From positions 383,429 through 447,428 of the forward strand of contig NW_025860786.1 of the NCBI RefSeq assembly GCF_002878395.1: a stretch of 64,000 bases of DNA. Direction: 5' to 3'. The notes below the pieces were generated by a model that saw only the letters and a program-made list of their open reading frames with translations, was not told the DNA's origin and searched no databases. Positions 11,045 to 23,284 of the stretch are shown here, in pieces (position 1 is the first letter of the stretch; each line of letters opens with the position of its first letter). The translations under genes and the position numbers were made by a program. The DNA is from Capsicum annuum (lineage: Eukaryota > Streptophyta > Magnoliopsida > Solanales > Solanaceae).

Positions 11045-12569
11045 CCACTAAATATGTATGTTGTGGTTGATGTCAAATATAGTAACCAAACAATGTTTGA
11101 TTGAACCCATAGGGAAAATGTTGAACAGTATCTCAAACTTGACAAAATCCACGTGCAATGCAGGAAAGTAAATGGGGGAATTTGAAGTAAAAAGTAACAA
11201 GTAATAGAACTTGAATGCTTGAGTTTGTAAACAATAGAAAATGAACACAAGGATAGTGTCCCCCCTATCTTCACAAGTACATAACATTCTCATACTCAAT
11301 CCACCTAACCCTCCTACTCTACATGCAAAGTTGACAATCTATATATTATCAATTGTCCTCTGAACACATGGATAGATTTCATACTTTACCCTGTGAGTCT
11401 CAGGGTGTTGCTTGATGTCCCTTGTCTTTAACATCAGTATAACTCTCACGTTTTGTGTCTTTAGTTGATTAGACGAGGGTTGGTAGCCTTAAATCACTAT
11501 TGTAATCTCCTTTTCCAAATCTTGAACTCCCTTATAAGGACGTTCTAGAATGCAAGCAATCCCCAATCTTCTGAAGTTGCATGGATTCAATAAATATGAA
11601 GAAGAGTGTAATACATGCAACAATAGTGGAATAGATAAATCTCCTATTACATAGCTTATCCACCAAGGATCCCACAGCCCTATTAAAGGAAGTTAGCTGT
11701 TCATGTTTATTAAACAATCCACGATAATCAGTAAATATCACGTGTAATTAATTGGACAATAATGAAAGAGAAAAAATCCAAAGTCTTCAATTGAATACAA
11801 ACCCAAAATCTCAAGAACAAAATATCAATGATCAAAGTATGCTAAAAGTATCAAAAGTAATGTCAAAGTGTATAACCTAATAAAGGAATAACCGGAAAGT
11901 ATTTATAGTACCTCAAAATAACAAAGACGTCCTAATAAAAATAGAATAGGAAAAGCAAGTCAGTGATCATTACGACTCATAACATCTCTTTACGAGTCAT
12001 CTTCAGCTTGTTGTCAACATTTTAGTAAACTTTTATCCACAGGGCTTTAGGTGACTATTGTCATTATGAATCATCACCACGAGTGATAGTGAGCCTTTGC
12101 GGCTCGTGGTCTTAAGTCGCTATTAACTGAACCTTGAACTTTAGGGATTTGATCACTAGTTTCTTTATGATTTCACACTATGGTCGTAATCTAACCTTAC
12201 GAATCATGGTATTCTATGACAACCTATGGAATTTAGCTTTGCCTTCTTCTCACTTATGATTTCCCCCACGAATTGTAGTCATTCTTTATGAGTTGTGGTT
12301 AGTCCTTACTTAGCTTCTTTCACTTGACTTTTTCTACTATCTTGTTTACGAGTCAGGCTATGAGTCATATGATAATATGATAACTAATAGGCAGACTAAA
12401 ATTCAACATATTCATAGATTTTTCTTCCACTTTCCTTCAGAGGTACCTCATACCTAAATTCCCTGCAATCTAGCAACAAACACATCTTATCCACAAAAAT
12501 AACCTAAGTCTAAGCATTAATTCCTTATTTTAACCATCGAACGTGCCATGTTTTCATGACACATCAACA
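11040..12569 (-). repeat. E4 3' LTR (Athila-like)
   Basis: On the minus strand the LTR starts TGTTGATGTGTC at 12569, directly after a polypurine tract, the same start as the E5 LTR. It ends near 11040, where E3 ORF3 is interrupted. The worn TCCCTGTGGGATTCGACC-like word expected near the 3' end is seen as TCCCTATGGGTTCAATC (about 11093-11109, minus strand). The LTR carries a TATA box and a run of words around TACGAGTCAT, AGTCGTAA and ATGATTC (11965-12365), repeated many times. About 1.53 kb, no coding frame. Confidence 0.65.
11900..11907 (-). promoter_or_regulatory. TATA box in E4 LTR
   Basis: TATAAATA on the minus strand inside the LTR, in the right orientation to drive the element. Canonical plant TATA; activity unknown. 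Confidence 0.5.
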
Positions 12570-12580
12570 CCCTCAACTTA
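12570..12580 (-). other. E4 polypurine tract
   Basis: Minus strand AAGTTGAGGG abuts the LTR start TGTTGATG. The same arrangement (AAGTTGGGGG, AAGTTGGAAG) occurs beside the E7 and E5 3' LTRs, so this marks the 3' end of E4. Confidence 0.7.
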
Positions 12581-13711
12581 GAATGTTTCTTTTTCCTCAG
12601 GAAAAATAGGTATCAACCTCATAAAAACATGATACTTAACTTCAAGAACACTTTATACTGTCATCTTGTTTCGCTGTTTCAAATGCTATTGTGTATAACA
12701 ATACAGTACTACATGTAACTCATGGGAATCTAATAATGGCATTACATTAGCGACAAACAACTATTCCTAATCAACATACACTACATGGACAGCTATGTAA
12801 CACGACATTGCTACCTATGCACCTTAGAAGTCAAAGAAGTCCCTATCACTTATTTTAATTTAGACTACTATTTCAGTGATAGTCTAGAGGCTTTCAAACT
12901 TACAAATAAGTTCCCATAAGTGTACATAGAGTGCCATAGGCTTGCCCTAATACTTTTCACCTAAATTTTTGGACGGTCAGACTAAGATCACTATAGGACT
13001 TTATTTGCCTTGTAATGTAGGCTTAGGTTTGGTAATGGTATATTTGGGGAACTTTAAGTGACTCAACCTCCTTGGGACTAATCTTTCTTATGGTTTCATT
13101 TTTCTACCATCGTTTATTTAATCTACCCTTATCTCTCCCTTTTACTTTTTTCATGCCTATTTTTGGCCAGGTGCAGTTTTCTTTCTTTTTCCTGGATTTT
13201 TCTTCTTTTCATTTTTTTTTGTTTTTTTATTTCTACCATACCTTTATTCAATCATTTTTCTATCTATACTTTTTTCTTCCCTCATCATTAATATTTTCAA
13301 AATCATATGTAATGAAGTGTTATTCACATTGAATTATTTTGGTTTTGAAAACAAGTGTTGTGGCTTTTGAATGCTTATTGTTGAACACTATTTTTCCATG
13401 TTTTAATATTTATTATTCTTTCTTTAAATATTGTTTTGAACTTGTGAGTGCATGTATATGATGAATGAACTAGGTAATTGTGATTTTTCCAAACTTGTGG
13501 CTTTTGAAGTGGTTATGACCCCAAGCCATAGTATAAAATTGATTTTGAGTTGTGAGAAAGATGGGAATTTATAAAATTCAACTAGTCTTGAATTGTTTCA
13601 TGGTAAAAAGAGTGATATGAAACACAATGGTATGATTTAATGAATAAAAAAAGTCAGTGCTACTTATTGGCTTAAGCACCGTGTTACAACTAGTGGGAAT
13701 TCATGGGTCAT
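12581..13711 (-). mobile_element. E4 3' untranslated region, truncated on the right
   Basis: Non-coding 3' part of E4. It includes a pyrimidine-rich stretch at 13080-13300 on the plus strand that produces a spurious open frame. No RT, integrase or ORF3 similarity is readable. E4 stops near 13711, where the plus-strand pol of E5 begins; the rest of E4 is missing. Confidence 0.4.
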
Positions 13712-15650
13712 GATAGATATACAAGTTTTTTTAGGAGATTCATATCAGATTTCTCCAAATTGGTCACCCAATGAGTGAGCTTCTTGAAAAATAAGTGAAT
13801 TTTGACTTTAATGAAAAGTGTTGAGGGCCTTTAACCATTTAAAGGACAATCTTGTCACTGCACTTATTTATATGTCCTAACTGGTCTCAACTATTCAAAC
13901 TTACATATGATATGAGTGGCATAATATTGTTATTGTGCTTTGGTAACAAGGAAATATACTCTTTTGCCGATTTTACTAATTAAGCAAAATGTTGAATGAG
14001 GCCCAAAAGGATTACACCATAACTAAACAAGATCTCATGGAAGTAATATTTCCTTTTTAAAAGTTTTGAGCTTACCTATAGGACATGAAAGTTTTGGTGC
14101 ATATCGACTATGCTACTATTAAGTATTTTTTGGATAAGAAAGAGGACAAAATAGGGTTGATTAGGTGGGTTTTACTTCTCCATGATTTTTATTTTGAAGT
14201 TATAGATCAAAGAGAATTTGAAAATTAGGTCACAAATTATCTATCCCGACATAAATTTAATGGTGAAAAACATAGGGAAATTTATATTGAGTATTCTTTC
14301 ACTAATTAGATGACATGACTATTTTGGATGGCATGCTACTTTGGTATGCTGATTTGGCTAATATTATTTTTTATGGCATAATTTTGAGTGAACAAAATTT
14401 TTACCAACATAAGATGTTCCTTCATGATGTTAGATGGTACTATTAGGATGAACCCTATGTATTTAAGAAATGTGTGGGTAAGTGATTGATAGGTTTATAT
14501 CCAGTTCAGAGATGTAATAAATTCTCGAAGTTTATCACTCTTAGTAGTTGAACGACATAATGGTTGAGTAAGAAAGTCTTATGAAATCCTAATGGATTCT
14601 ATTGTCCCACTCTTTATCAAGATACAAATAATTTGGTTCAAACATATGCTCAATGTCAAATGCAAGGAGGGATTTCTAGGTGACATGAAATCCCTATGAA
14701 ACCAATTCTTGAAGTTGAGTAATTTTATGTCTAGGGTATTAATTTCATGGTCCTTTTTGTGAGTTTATGCAATAACAAGTAAATCTTGGTCGTAATTGAC
14801 TATGTGTCTAAATAGATCAAGGTGGTTACATTGCCCGACAATGGGAGTAACGGTGTCACAAACCTCTTGAAAAATAACATCTTCCAATTGATTAGTACTC
14901 CACAATCTATTAGTAGCGACTATGGCACTCATTTTTGTAATAGGGTGTTCAGTTCTTTTTTTTGCAAAGTATAGAGTCAAGCATAATTATTTACATATTA
15001 ACCTCTCCAATCTAGTGGGCTAGCAGAGGTGTCAAATAGGGAGATAAAAAGGATCCTGGAAAATACGATTAATATGTATCAAATTGATTATACAAAGAAA
15101 TTAGATGATGCCCTTTCAATGTATCAAACAACTTTAATAACACCAATTGGGATATCTCCTTACCAAATGGTGTTTGGAAAAGCTTTACATTTACTAGTTG
15201 AGCTAGAATATCAAGTATTTGGTCATTAGAGTATTTAAACATGGCATGAAATTATGCCTCAAAGACAAAGGTAAAGCATTTGCAAGAGATTTATGAATTC
15301 TACCTTTGAGCATACAAAAGCTCCACTTTTCAAAGGGAGTACATTAAAAGGTGGAACAATAATAAGAATATGAAAGAAGAGTTTATAATAATGGGGGATG
15401 TTTTGTTCTCCAACTAATGGTTAAAAATCTTTATGGTTAAGCTCAAGTAAAAATGGTTGGTACTATTCAAGGCTTTGCAAGCTTACCTGATTATAGCAAT
15501 TGAGTTGGAAAGTCATGCTGGATCAAAGTTCTTGGTGAATGGTCATTGCGTGAATTAGTATCATGTTGGTAGTTTGAGGGTTGTAAAAGTTAAGGCATTG
15601 GAGTCCCTGCCATTCCATGAAATAAAATAAGATGCTTTTGCACGGTAACA
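13712..15650 (+). pseudogene. E5 pol: end of RT, RNase H, integrase (Athila-like), broken
   Basis: Begins in the RT C-terminus (RFISDFSKL after one frameshift, 13735-13765). RNase H: ALVTRKYTLLP-like residues near 13935, QKDYTITKQDL near 14010, VLVHIDYATIKYF near 14095-14130, IGLIRWVLLLHDFYFEV near 14150-14200. Integrase: the zinc-binding region near 14330-14650, a central part at 14700-15000 (QSISSDYGTHFCN near 14900-14940), then the open 66-codon piece 15029-15229 ([42 protein letters not shown]), the most legible part. The last strand SKFLVNGHCVN lies at 15525-15555. It is far more diverged than E3, with many frameshifts. E6 interrupts the element at 15796. Confidence 0.8.
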
Positions 15651-15795
15651 CAAGTTTTATTTTTTGATGTTTTGAATAACATCTTATGAGTAGTATGTAT
15701 GTATGAGAGGTTCAAATTTTGGAAAACATGCCCTAAATTAAGATGGAAGGATAAAATAATGGATAGTCACTTTGGTATGTTATCAAGTAGTTTCA
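15651..15795 (+). other. E5 sequence between pol and the E6 insertion
   Basis: Short non-coding tail of E5 pol up to the E6 LTR at 15796. The stem-loop block seen after pol in E3 is not recognisable here. Confidence 0.4.
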
Positions 15796-18345
15796 TGTAA
15801 CACCTCGAATCTGGTACCCAAAATGCTACACGGTGCTATGACCCCGAAGTACCACAAGCTAACCCATGACTGATAGTTGTACCTATATAATACATGAAAT
15901 ACTAAACAATGCGGAAACATGAATTGAAACGCTATAAGGTTCACACAACTAAAGTAAAACATAACATCTAAACTGAGTATGAAATACCTAACACAAAACT
16001 GAAAATACTGAAATTTGAAACATGATAGTCTAGAAAAACTCTACGGACTGAACTGTTTGAGTACGGAGTTGATGGTACATATCCCTAACTAACTTCAACT
16101 AATAAACTAATTAATGAGATAATAGGGAATAATCATGTCCTAAAAGGATGAAGACTCACTTCAAACTCTAACTGCTAAAAATGGAATATACTACTTATTT
16201 GGAGCTTGTGTCTCTAAACCTATGGTATAATACAGTATAGCGCAAATACGTTAGTACTTTTAATGTACTGGTATGCATGTAGGGTAGGCTAAATTTATGG
16301 GGTTCATATGGCTGAACAATACAGGCTAACTGACTAATATGAATGTGAGAATACATGCATGCATGCATACATAGTAACTATATCTGAAATCGTGATAACA
16401 TGAGTACTGAATCTGAATATTGATAACATGATATACTAATAACTGATATAACTGATAACATGAGTGACTGTATCTGACAGTACTAAATCTGGTGGAACTA
16501 TTTGAGTTCCGTTCTGTATCTGAGTTGACTGTATCTGATAATCTTGAATTTTGAAGAACTATTTGAGTTCTTAAACTGAGACTGATACTGATATTATGGG
16601 AGGTATTAATCTAACCGACATGCTCCAAATAATGCATTATGGCTGAATAGGGGTCCAATCTATGCCTTGATTAGAAGGGTTTCAATACCGCCCCACTAGT
16701 AAGGACAACATATGAGTGACCCTAATATAAAAGGTAACTCTGATAAGAAGAGAGGGAACCCTCATATAGCAGGTTAAGCCACCTCATCTACCCTCATATA
16801 GTAGGCTATGATGTCTCTACCCATGCTGGCTACATAGTTCTACAATGCAAGGATTGCTTCTAAGAATCACACCCTTATATAACAGGTGAATTCCTACCCT
16901 TGGGTTTGTTCGGTGCTAATTTCTACTCCCATCTTAATAGATACTGAACATTATTTACTGAACTAAACATAGACTGAGTTATTGACTTTTGTTGACTAAT
17001 GGAATACTACTAACATCTGACAACTAACTGAGTTCACGAGATCATGGAGATTTTCTGAGTCATAAGACTATTTGAAGTCTATGGATCATGGCTTGACTGA
17101 TAGTATCATGAAAACATGACATGTCTCTAAGAACACAGATAATATTTTTGGTACAAGTACCCCCAGGACTCGATTGAAGGAAACTGACCAAGCATAACTT
17201 ACTTGAACATATAAGTAACATCATAATCCATAATACATTTATAGAAGCATTCCATCAAACCATGTGATAGGCATAACTTGTAAATGCATGGATATTTCAT
17301 GATATCATACTAGTTGGGCATTGTTCCTTCATCTAGGCATTTAATCAAACACATGGCAGGCATAGCACATGTAGAGAAAATTATACAACAATTAATCATC
17401 ATGATTCATCTCTAATTTCTTCATCCTAGGGTTTATTCATAGGTTCATATGAATATACATCTATACAAATCAATTCCACATAAAATTGATCACCCAATAT
17501 GGATTTGAATTCAATTGATCATTCGCAACATAAACAAAATGAACCCAACATAAAATTCATAAAAAAAACTATAAACTTAATCTTAGAAATAAGATTCTTG
17601 GGCTTCATCGATGAAAGGAGTCCATGAATGAACAGTACGCATACCTTGATTTGTGATTTTGTGAAGATTTACGGAGGAAATTCCAAATTCTAAATCTTCC
17701 ATGAAAATCCCTAGGTTATTCTTGAGATGTTTTTAAGAGAAGAGAGTGTATTTTTGGTGAAAAGTAGTTGAATCACGTGTTAAAGGGATTAAATAGGGGT
17801 GGGAAGTTAACCCTTTTAACCCTGGACGCATCATTTAATTTTATTTAAATTTTCTAGAATTGAAACGCTTGTGCGACGCGGTGCTATCGCACCGTTTCAC
17901 TTGAATTTGACAATTGAGAAACTGAGGGATAGCGCAACACAGAGCCATCACGTTGCCCCTTCTTTTGTGACCTGTAACTTTGGTGTGATGTGGAGGAAAT
18001 CTCGCTAAGACACTTGGAAAGGACAATTATAAATTTGGGCTCTGGCGTGATGCGCCATAATAGCGAACTCATACTGAAATTTTCCAAATTCCATTTCCTC
18101 TTGTGGCACAGCGCGCCACTGACTAATATGGCACTTTTTCACGACGGGAACTTAAAATAGTTGTAACTTTTGACTCGTTTATCGAATTTGAGCAAATCTT
18201 ATATTGATGCAAAGCTTATAGAATTTCCCACTTAGAAAACTGAAAATCTTTAAAATTCCTCATGGAATAACCATAATTCAATTTAGAAGCTAATACTTAA
18301 CAATCTTGATATGAAATTAGCTATGAAAAAGTACGGGGTCTTACA
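15796..18345 (-). repeat. E6 3' LTR
   Basis: 2,550 bp, plus-strand TGTAACACC...GGTCTTACA. Aligns along its length to 23285-25875. It holds several short hairpins with the loop ATTTG (16494-16510, 16554-16572, 17065-17080). It lacks an 89-bp segment that is present in the other LTR and has extra sequence around 17515-17575. Confidence 0.9.
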
Positions 18346-18346
18346 A

Positions 18347-18357
18347 TAACTCCCCCT
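18347..18357 (-). other. E6 polypurine tract
   Basis: On the minus strand AAGGGGGAGTTAT directly precedes the LTR start TGTAAGACCCC. This is the plus-strand primer for reverse transcription and fixes the element's orientation. Confidence 0.8.
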
Positions 18358-18654
18358 TGTGAACATTTATCCTCAAATGAGACAGACTGAGAGGGAAGAA
18401 AAGATAACTGACGTACATACTGAACATGAATAACAGGAACATGATCTCATAACAGATATGACTGACAAGCTGAACGTATAATACTGAACATGAATATCTG
18501 ATGCATGTGTAGCTGGTTCTTGGATGCATGACTGAGTATGCAATGGTACTTGATACCAAGTTTATAATGGGAACATGAGCATGAAAATGCATACCATGTT
18601 TGTGATGAACAGTGAACATGAAACTGAGTCAACTTAAGGATAACTATTACCTTG

Positions 18655-21600
18655 AGCTTGATTTGAGTTGGAAAAGAAGAAGTGAGGATACTTAGTAGGA
18701 ATGTGTGTCTCTGCTTCCCAAGTAGCTCCCTCAACAAACTAATTTTTCCAAAGAATCTTAAGTAGAGGGACATCTTTGTTCCTCAATCTACGAGTCTGAT
18801 AGTCTAAGATTTTGGATAGAATCTTTTCATAAGAGAAAGTGTTCTGAACATCAATGCTCTGAATAGGGACTATAACTTAAGGGTCACCTATGCACTTCTT
18901 GAGAGAAGATACATAAAAGAATGGATGAACTGAGGCTAGATTTGAAGGCAATTCAAGCTCATAGGCTACCTTGCCAAAGCAACTATGAATGTTGAAGGGA
19001 CCAATATATCGGGGACTGAGCTTTCCATTCTTTCTGAATCTCTTTACTCCCTTCATGGGAGAGATATTTAGATAGACATAGTCACTAATCTCAAACTCAA
19101 GATATTTTGTATGAATATCTACATGAGACTTCTATCATCTCTGAGCAGCCCAGAGTCTTTCTCTGAATAGTTGGATATTTTCTAAGGCGTTGAATACGAA
19201 GTCAGGCCCTATGAGTGAGGCCTCACTAACATCAAACCAACCAATTCGATATCTACATATCCTACAATACAGAGCTTCGAATGGAGCCTTCTGAATACTA
19301 GAATCGTAGCTATTGTGGTATGTAAACTCAATCAAAGGTAAGTTGTCATCCCAACATTCCTTGAAGTCGATTGCACACGCCTTTTGCATATCTTCTAAAG
19401 AATGAATGGTCCTTTCTACTTAACTATCTATCTAAGGATGAAAGGTTATACTAAGATGAACTTGGGTACCAATACCCTTTTGGAATGCCATTAAGAAATG
19501 AGTGGTGAATTAGGTTCCTCTGTCTGAGATAATGGATAATGGAACACCGTCCAATTTGACCAACTCTTTGATGTCGAGTGTTGCATAATCCTCAGCTGAA
19601 TAAAATGTATGAACTGGAAGGAAATGAGCTAATTTGGTCATTCTATTTTTAATGACCTAGAATGAATCATCCTGATGATGAGTTCGAGGCAAACCCAACA
19701 CAAATTCCATATTCACAACTTCCCACTTCCAAGTAGGAATACTCAACTACTGCATGGACCCACTAGGATTTTCATGCTCAATCTTAACTTGCTAACATAT
19801 ATAGCACTTAGCCACAAACTCTGCAATGTGTCTCTTCATCCCACAACACCAATATATTTCCCATAAGTGACTGTCATCTTTGTAGCCCCTAGAGTAGCAC
19901 GAACCACGTGCCTCTGCAAGAATTTGGTGCCTTATAAGGTCTACACCTGGAACACATAGACGACCTTGATAATGAAAAACACATCTCCCCCTTAGGAGAA
20001 AACATCTACTTTCTGATCCTGAACTGACTCTTTCAATTTGACAAGGCTAGGATCTCTATCTTGCTTTTCTTACCTCAGAAACTTGAGATGATTCTAAACT
20101 ACTCTAAACTTATATATCACCCTAATCTGTATCAACTCAGCGAACGCCTAGTCTGGCAAGCTGATGGACTTCTTGAGCTAACTTCTTCTTTCTATCCTCA
20201 ACATGAGAAATACTACCCATGGATAGTCTTCTGAGAGTGTCAGTCACTATGTTGGCCTTTGTTGAATGATAGAGAAAACTCATGTTGTAATCTTTTAAGA
20301 GCTCTAACCACCTTCTCTGACGAAGATTGAGAGCTTTCTAAGAAAATACATACCAAAGACTCTTATGATCTGTGAACACACTTTCTAAGAAAATACATAC
20401 CAAAGACTCTTATGATTTGTGAACACATCAGTGTATACACCGTATAGATAATGCCTCAAAATTTTTAAGGTAAATACTACGGCTGCTAACTAAAGATCAT
20501 GAGTACGGTAATTCTTCTCATGGAGATTATGTTGTCTGGAGGTGTAGGCTATGACCTTACCATGCTGTACAAGGACACAACCCAAACCTACTCTGGTTGC
20601 ATCACAATACACTGTGAACCCATCTAGACCATCCGGAAGAGCTAAAATTGGAGATAAGGTGAGTCGAGCCTTCAACTCCTGAAAACTCTTTTCACAAGGA
20701 TCTGACCATTGAAACATGACTTTCTTCTGAGTAAATCTAGACATAGGGGATGCAATAGAAGAAAATCCCTCAACAAAGCATCTATAATAGCTAGCTAAAC
20801 TCACAAAAATCGTAATATCTAATGAAGAGATAGGTTTGGGCAAGTTTCTTAATTCTTCAGTCTTCTGATTATCAACTCTAATGCCATCACCGGAAATGAT
20901 ATGACCAAGAAATGCTACTAACCTTAGGAAAAATTGGCACTTACTGAATTTGGTGAATAGCTGATGATATCTGAGAGTCTGAAGTGCTATCCTTAGATGG
21001 TCTGCATGATCACGATCACTGCGAGAATAGACCAGAATATCATCTATGAAGACTATGATGAACAGGTCTAAGTACTTCTTGAACAAATGGTTCATCAAGT
21101 ACATGAAAGTAGCTTGGGTGCTGTTAAGACCAAATGACATGTCTAGAAATTTAAAGTGACCATACCGAGTTCAAAAAGTTGTTTTCAGAATGTAACATTC
21201 CCTAACTCTCTGAAGATGATAGCGATATCTGAGATCTATCTTAGAGAAATAACTGGCACCTTAAAGTTTTTCAAACAATTCATTAATTTTAGGAAGAGGA
21301 TACTTGTTCTTAACCGTGACCTTATTAAGTTGACGATAGCCTACATACATCCTAAGAGAACCATCTTTCTTGGACACGAGTAATACTGGAGTGCCCTACG
21401 GGGAACCCTAGGCCTGATAAATCCCTTATCTAAGAGATCCTTCAATTGTTCTTTCTGTTCTCTGAGTTTTGCTGGTGCCATTCTGTATGGCAGAATAGAG
21501 ATAGGTTGAGTATATAAAAAAAGATTAATACCAAAGTCTATTTCCCTTTCGAAAGGAATTCCTAGAAGATCTTCAAGAAAAATATCTGAATATTCACCTA

Positions 21601-23061
21601 CAACTGGAACTGATTCAAGGCTAGGAGTTTCAGAACTAGTATCCTTGACTCAAACAAGATGATAGACACATCCTTTAGATATCATTTTCCTTATTTGAAG
21701 GTAGGAAACAAGTTGAACCCTGAAAGTGGATATACTACCCTTCCACTTAAGGACGGGTTCATTTAGGAACTAAAACTGGACTATTCTCTTTCTGCAGTCT
21801 ACTGTGGCATACCAGGAATGAAGCCAATCCATGCTAAGAATGACGTCACAATCAGTTAACTCTAGTTTGACTAAGTCTACTAAAGTGGCTTTCCAAAATA
21901 TCAAAACCAAGCAGTTCTTGTATACCCACCGGGCTATGATGCTTTTACCCATTAGGGTAGAGACTGAAAAGGGCTCTACTAGGATTGAAGGACTGATTTT
22001 GAAATCTCCTACTATATAGGGAGTAACAAAAAATAAAAAAGCTCCTAGATCTCGCAAAGCGTAAACATGTATATGAAAGATCTGTAACGTACCAGTAACT
22101 ACATCAGGAGAATTTTCCTAATCTTGTCAGGACTTAAGAGCATAGAGATGATTTGGGCATTGCCTACTAGTATCATTGGAGGTGTAACCCTGCTGATTTA
22201 GGAGACTGGACTAAGCTAAGGAGCAATTCTGTTGACCTTGAGGACCTGGCTAAGGACAGTCTCTAATTCTGTGGCCTGGCTTGCCATATCTAAACTACTA
22301 CCACTGCCACCCTACAAATACCCTGATGGTGTTTTCCATGAGTCTGGCAAAGAGGATACGTCCAGGCACTGCTAACACCGCCCTGGGACATAGAGCTTGG
22401 CTCTCTATCTTTGTTACCCTCTATATCTTTACTACCCTCTCATTAACCATACTATCATTCACCCCTGAAATGGACTTACTCATCCTTGTCCTGCTATCTA
22501 CAACTACATGAGGGGCATATCTAGCTAATTGAGTAAACTTAACAGAATACTATTCACTATCATATTGCCCTGGCTGAGTTTCTTGAATTCTACACCTTAG
22601 CTTCTCTAAGCTCTAGGGGAAAGAATCTATCGAGAGAAGTAAATGCAAACTCCTCCCACTCAACTTGCCTGGTATCATCTGCCCTCTCTGACTTCCACTT
22701 CTTGAACCAAGTGTGAGCAATATCCTGTAGCTGATATGAAGCTAGCTCAGCACTCTCAATAGTAGTCACCACCGTGATTTTCCATCACCTTATTAACTTG
22801 ATCTAGGAATTCCTGAGGGTTCTCATCTGTCTTTGATCCAAGAAAAGATGGAGGATTTATTTGGGTGAAATTCGGAATCTTGGCTACAGCTGAATTGGCC
22901 ACTAAATTAGCCAGAATAACAGTTAGTCATTTATTTTGAGCAGCAACGGAGATAGCAAGAGTAGTGAATGCAACTCAGAACTCTTTATGAGAAACATGTT
23001 CGCCCAAAGGCTCCTTGGGCAAAGGGGCTGGCTGATTCCTATTTCTTCTTTGAGGAGGCAT
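18655..23061 (-). pseudogene. E6 gag-pol polyprotein, broken
   Basis: Starts at 23061 with MPPQRRNRNQPAP, the usual opening of this gag. The gag core (YQLQDIAHTWFKKWK...LDRFFPLELREAKV) is at 22772-22590. A worn zinc knuckle (GKPGHRIRDCP, first Cys lost) is near 22290-22250. Protease is at 22057-21770 (DVILSMDWLHSWYATVDCR). RT starts near 21420; the long open piece 21140-20490 carries VFIDDILVYS with both catalytic Asp residues kept, the thumb and RNase H start (QKKVMFQWSD; VYCDATRVGLGCVLVQHGKVIAY). The rest of RNase H runs to about 20200, integrase to about 18900 (legible at 19389-19135, DDNLPLIEFTYHNSYDSS). A chromodomain-like tail (RRLRNKDVPLLKILWKN) lies at 18870-18680. Stops and frameshifts are present, including one from a 47-bp duplication. 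Confidence 0.9.
20334..20427. repeat. 47-bp tandem duplication inside E6 pol
   Basis: The word 'ctttctaagaaaataca' starts at 20334 and again at 20381, and the two 47-bp copies are nearly identical. The unit is not a multiple of three, so it shifts the RNase H frame. High identity suggests it is younger than most of the decay. Confidence 0.85.
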
Positions 23062-23267
23062 ATTTTGTAGAAGAAAGGGAGAAATGAATTAGACTGAGGG
23101 TTTGACTTGAGCTTATGCTCACTGTCATGACATAAATACTAAAAGAGGGGAAACTGTTTCTCAAACATCTTATAGCCTCCTATACATAAATGTGGCCCCC
23201 AACACACCTATGTACAAGACTCTACTAGATGCGGCTTTCAAACTTCTTAGGACTCTATTGAACCTTA

Positions 23268-23280
23268 GGCTCTGATACCA
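23268..23280 (-). other. E6 primer-binding site (tRNA-iMet)
   Basis: Minus strand reads TGGTATCAGAGCC, a perfect 13-base match to the 3' end complement of initiator-Met tRNA, four bases from the LTR end. Confidence 0.9.
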
Positions 23281-23284
23281 AGTT

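Noticed and set aside
13072..13332. 86-codon frame rich in Phe and Leu, like a membrane protein
   Set aside because: Comes from a pyrimidine-rich stretch in the E4 3' UTR; no start context, no homologous pattern.
18341..18773. Overlapping minus-strand frames of 92 and 108 codons
   Set aside because: They lie at the E6 pol end and 3' UTR in other frames than the integrase-chromodomain text; no family resemblance.
23268..23280. tRNA gene
   Set aside because: Only the 13-base primer site complementary to tRNA-iMet is present, next to an LTR; no cloverleaf.
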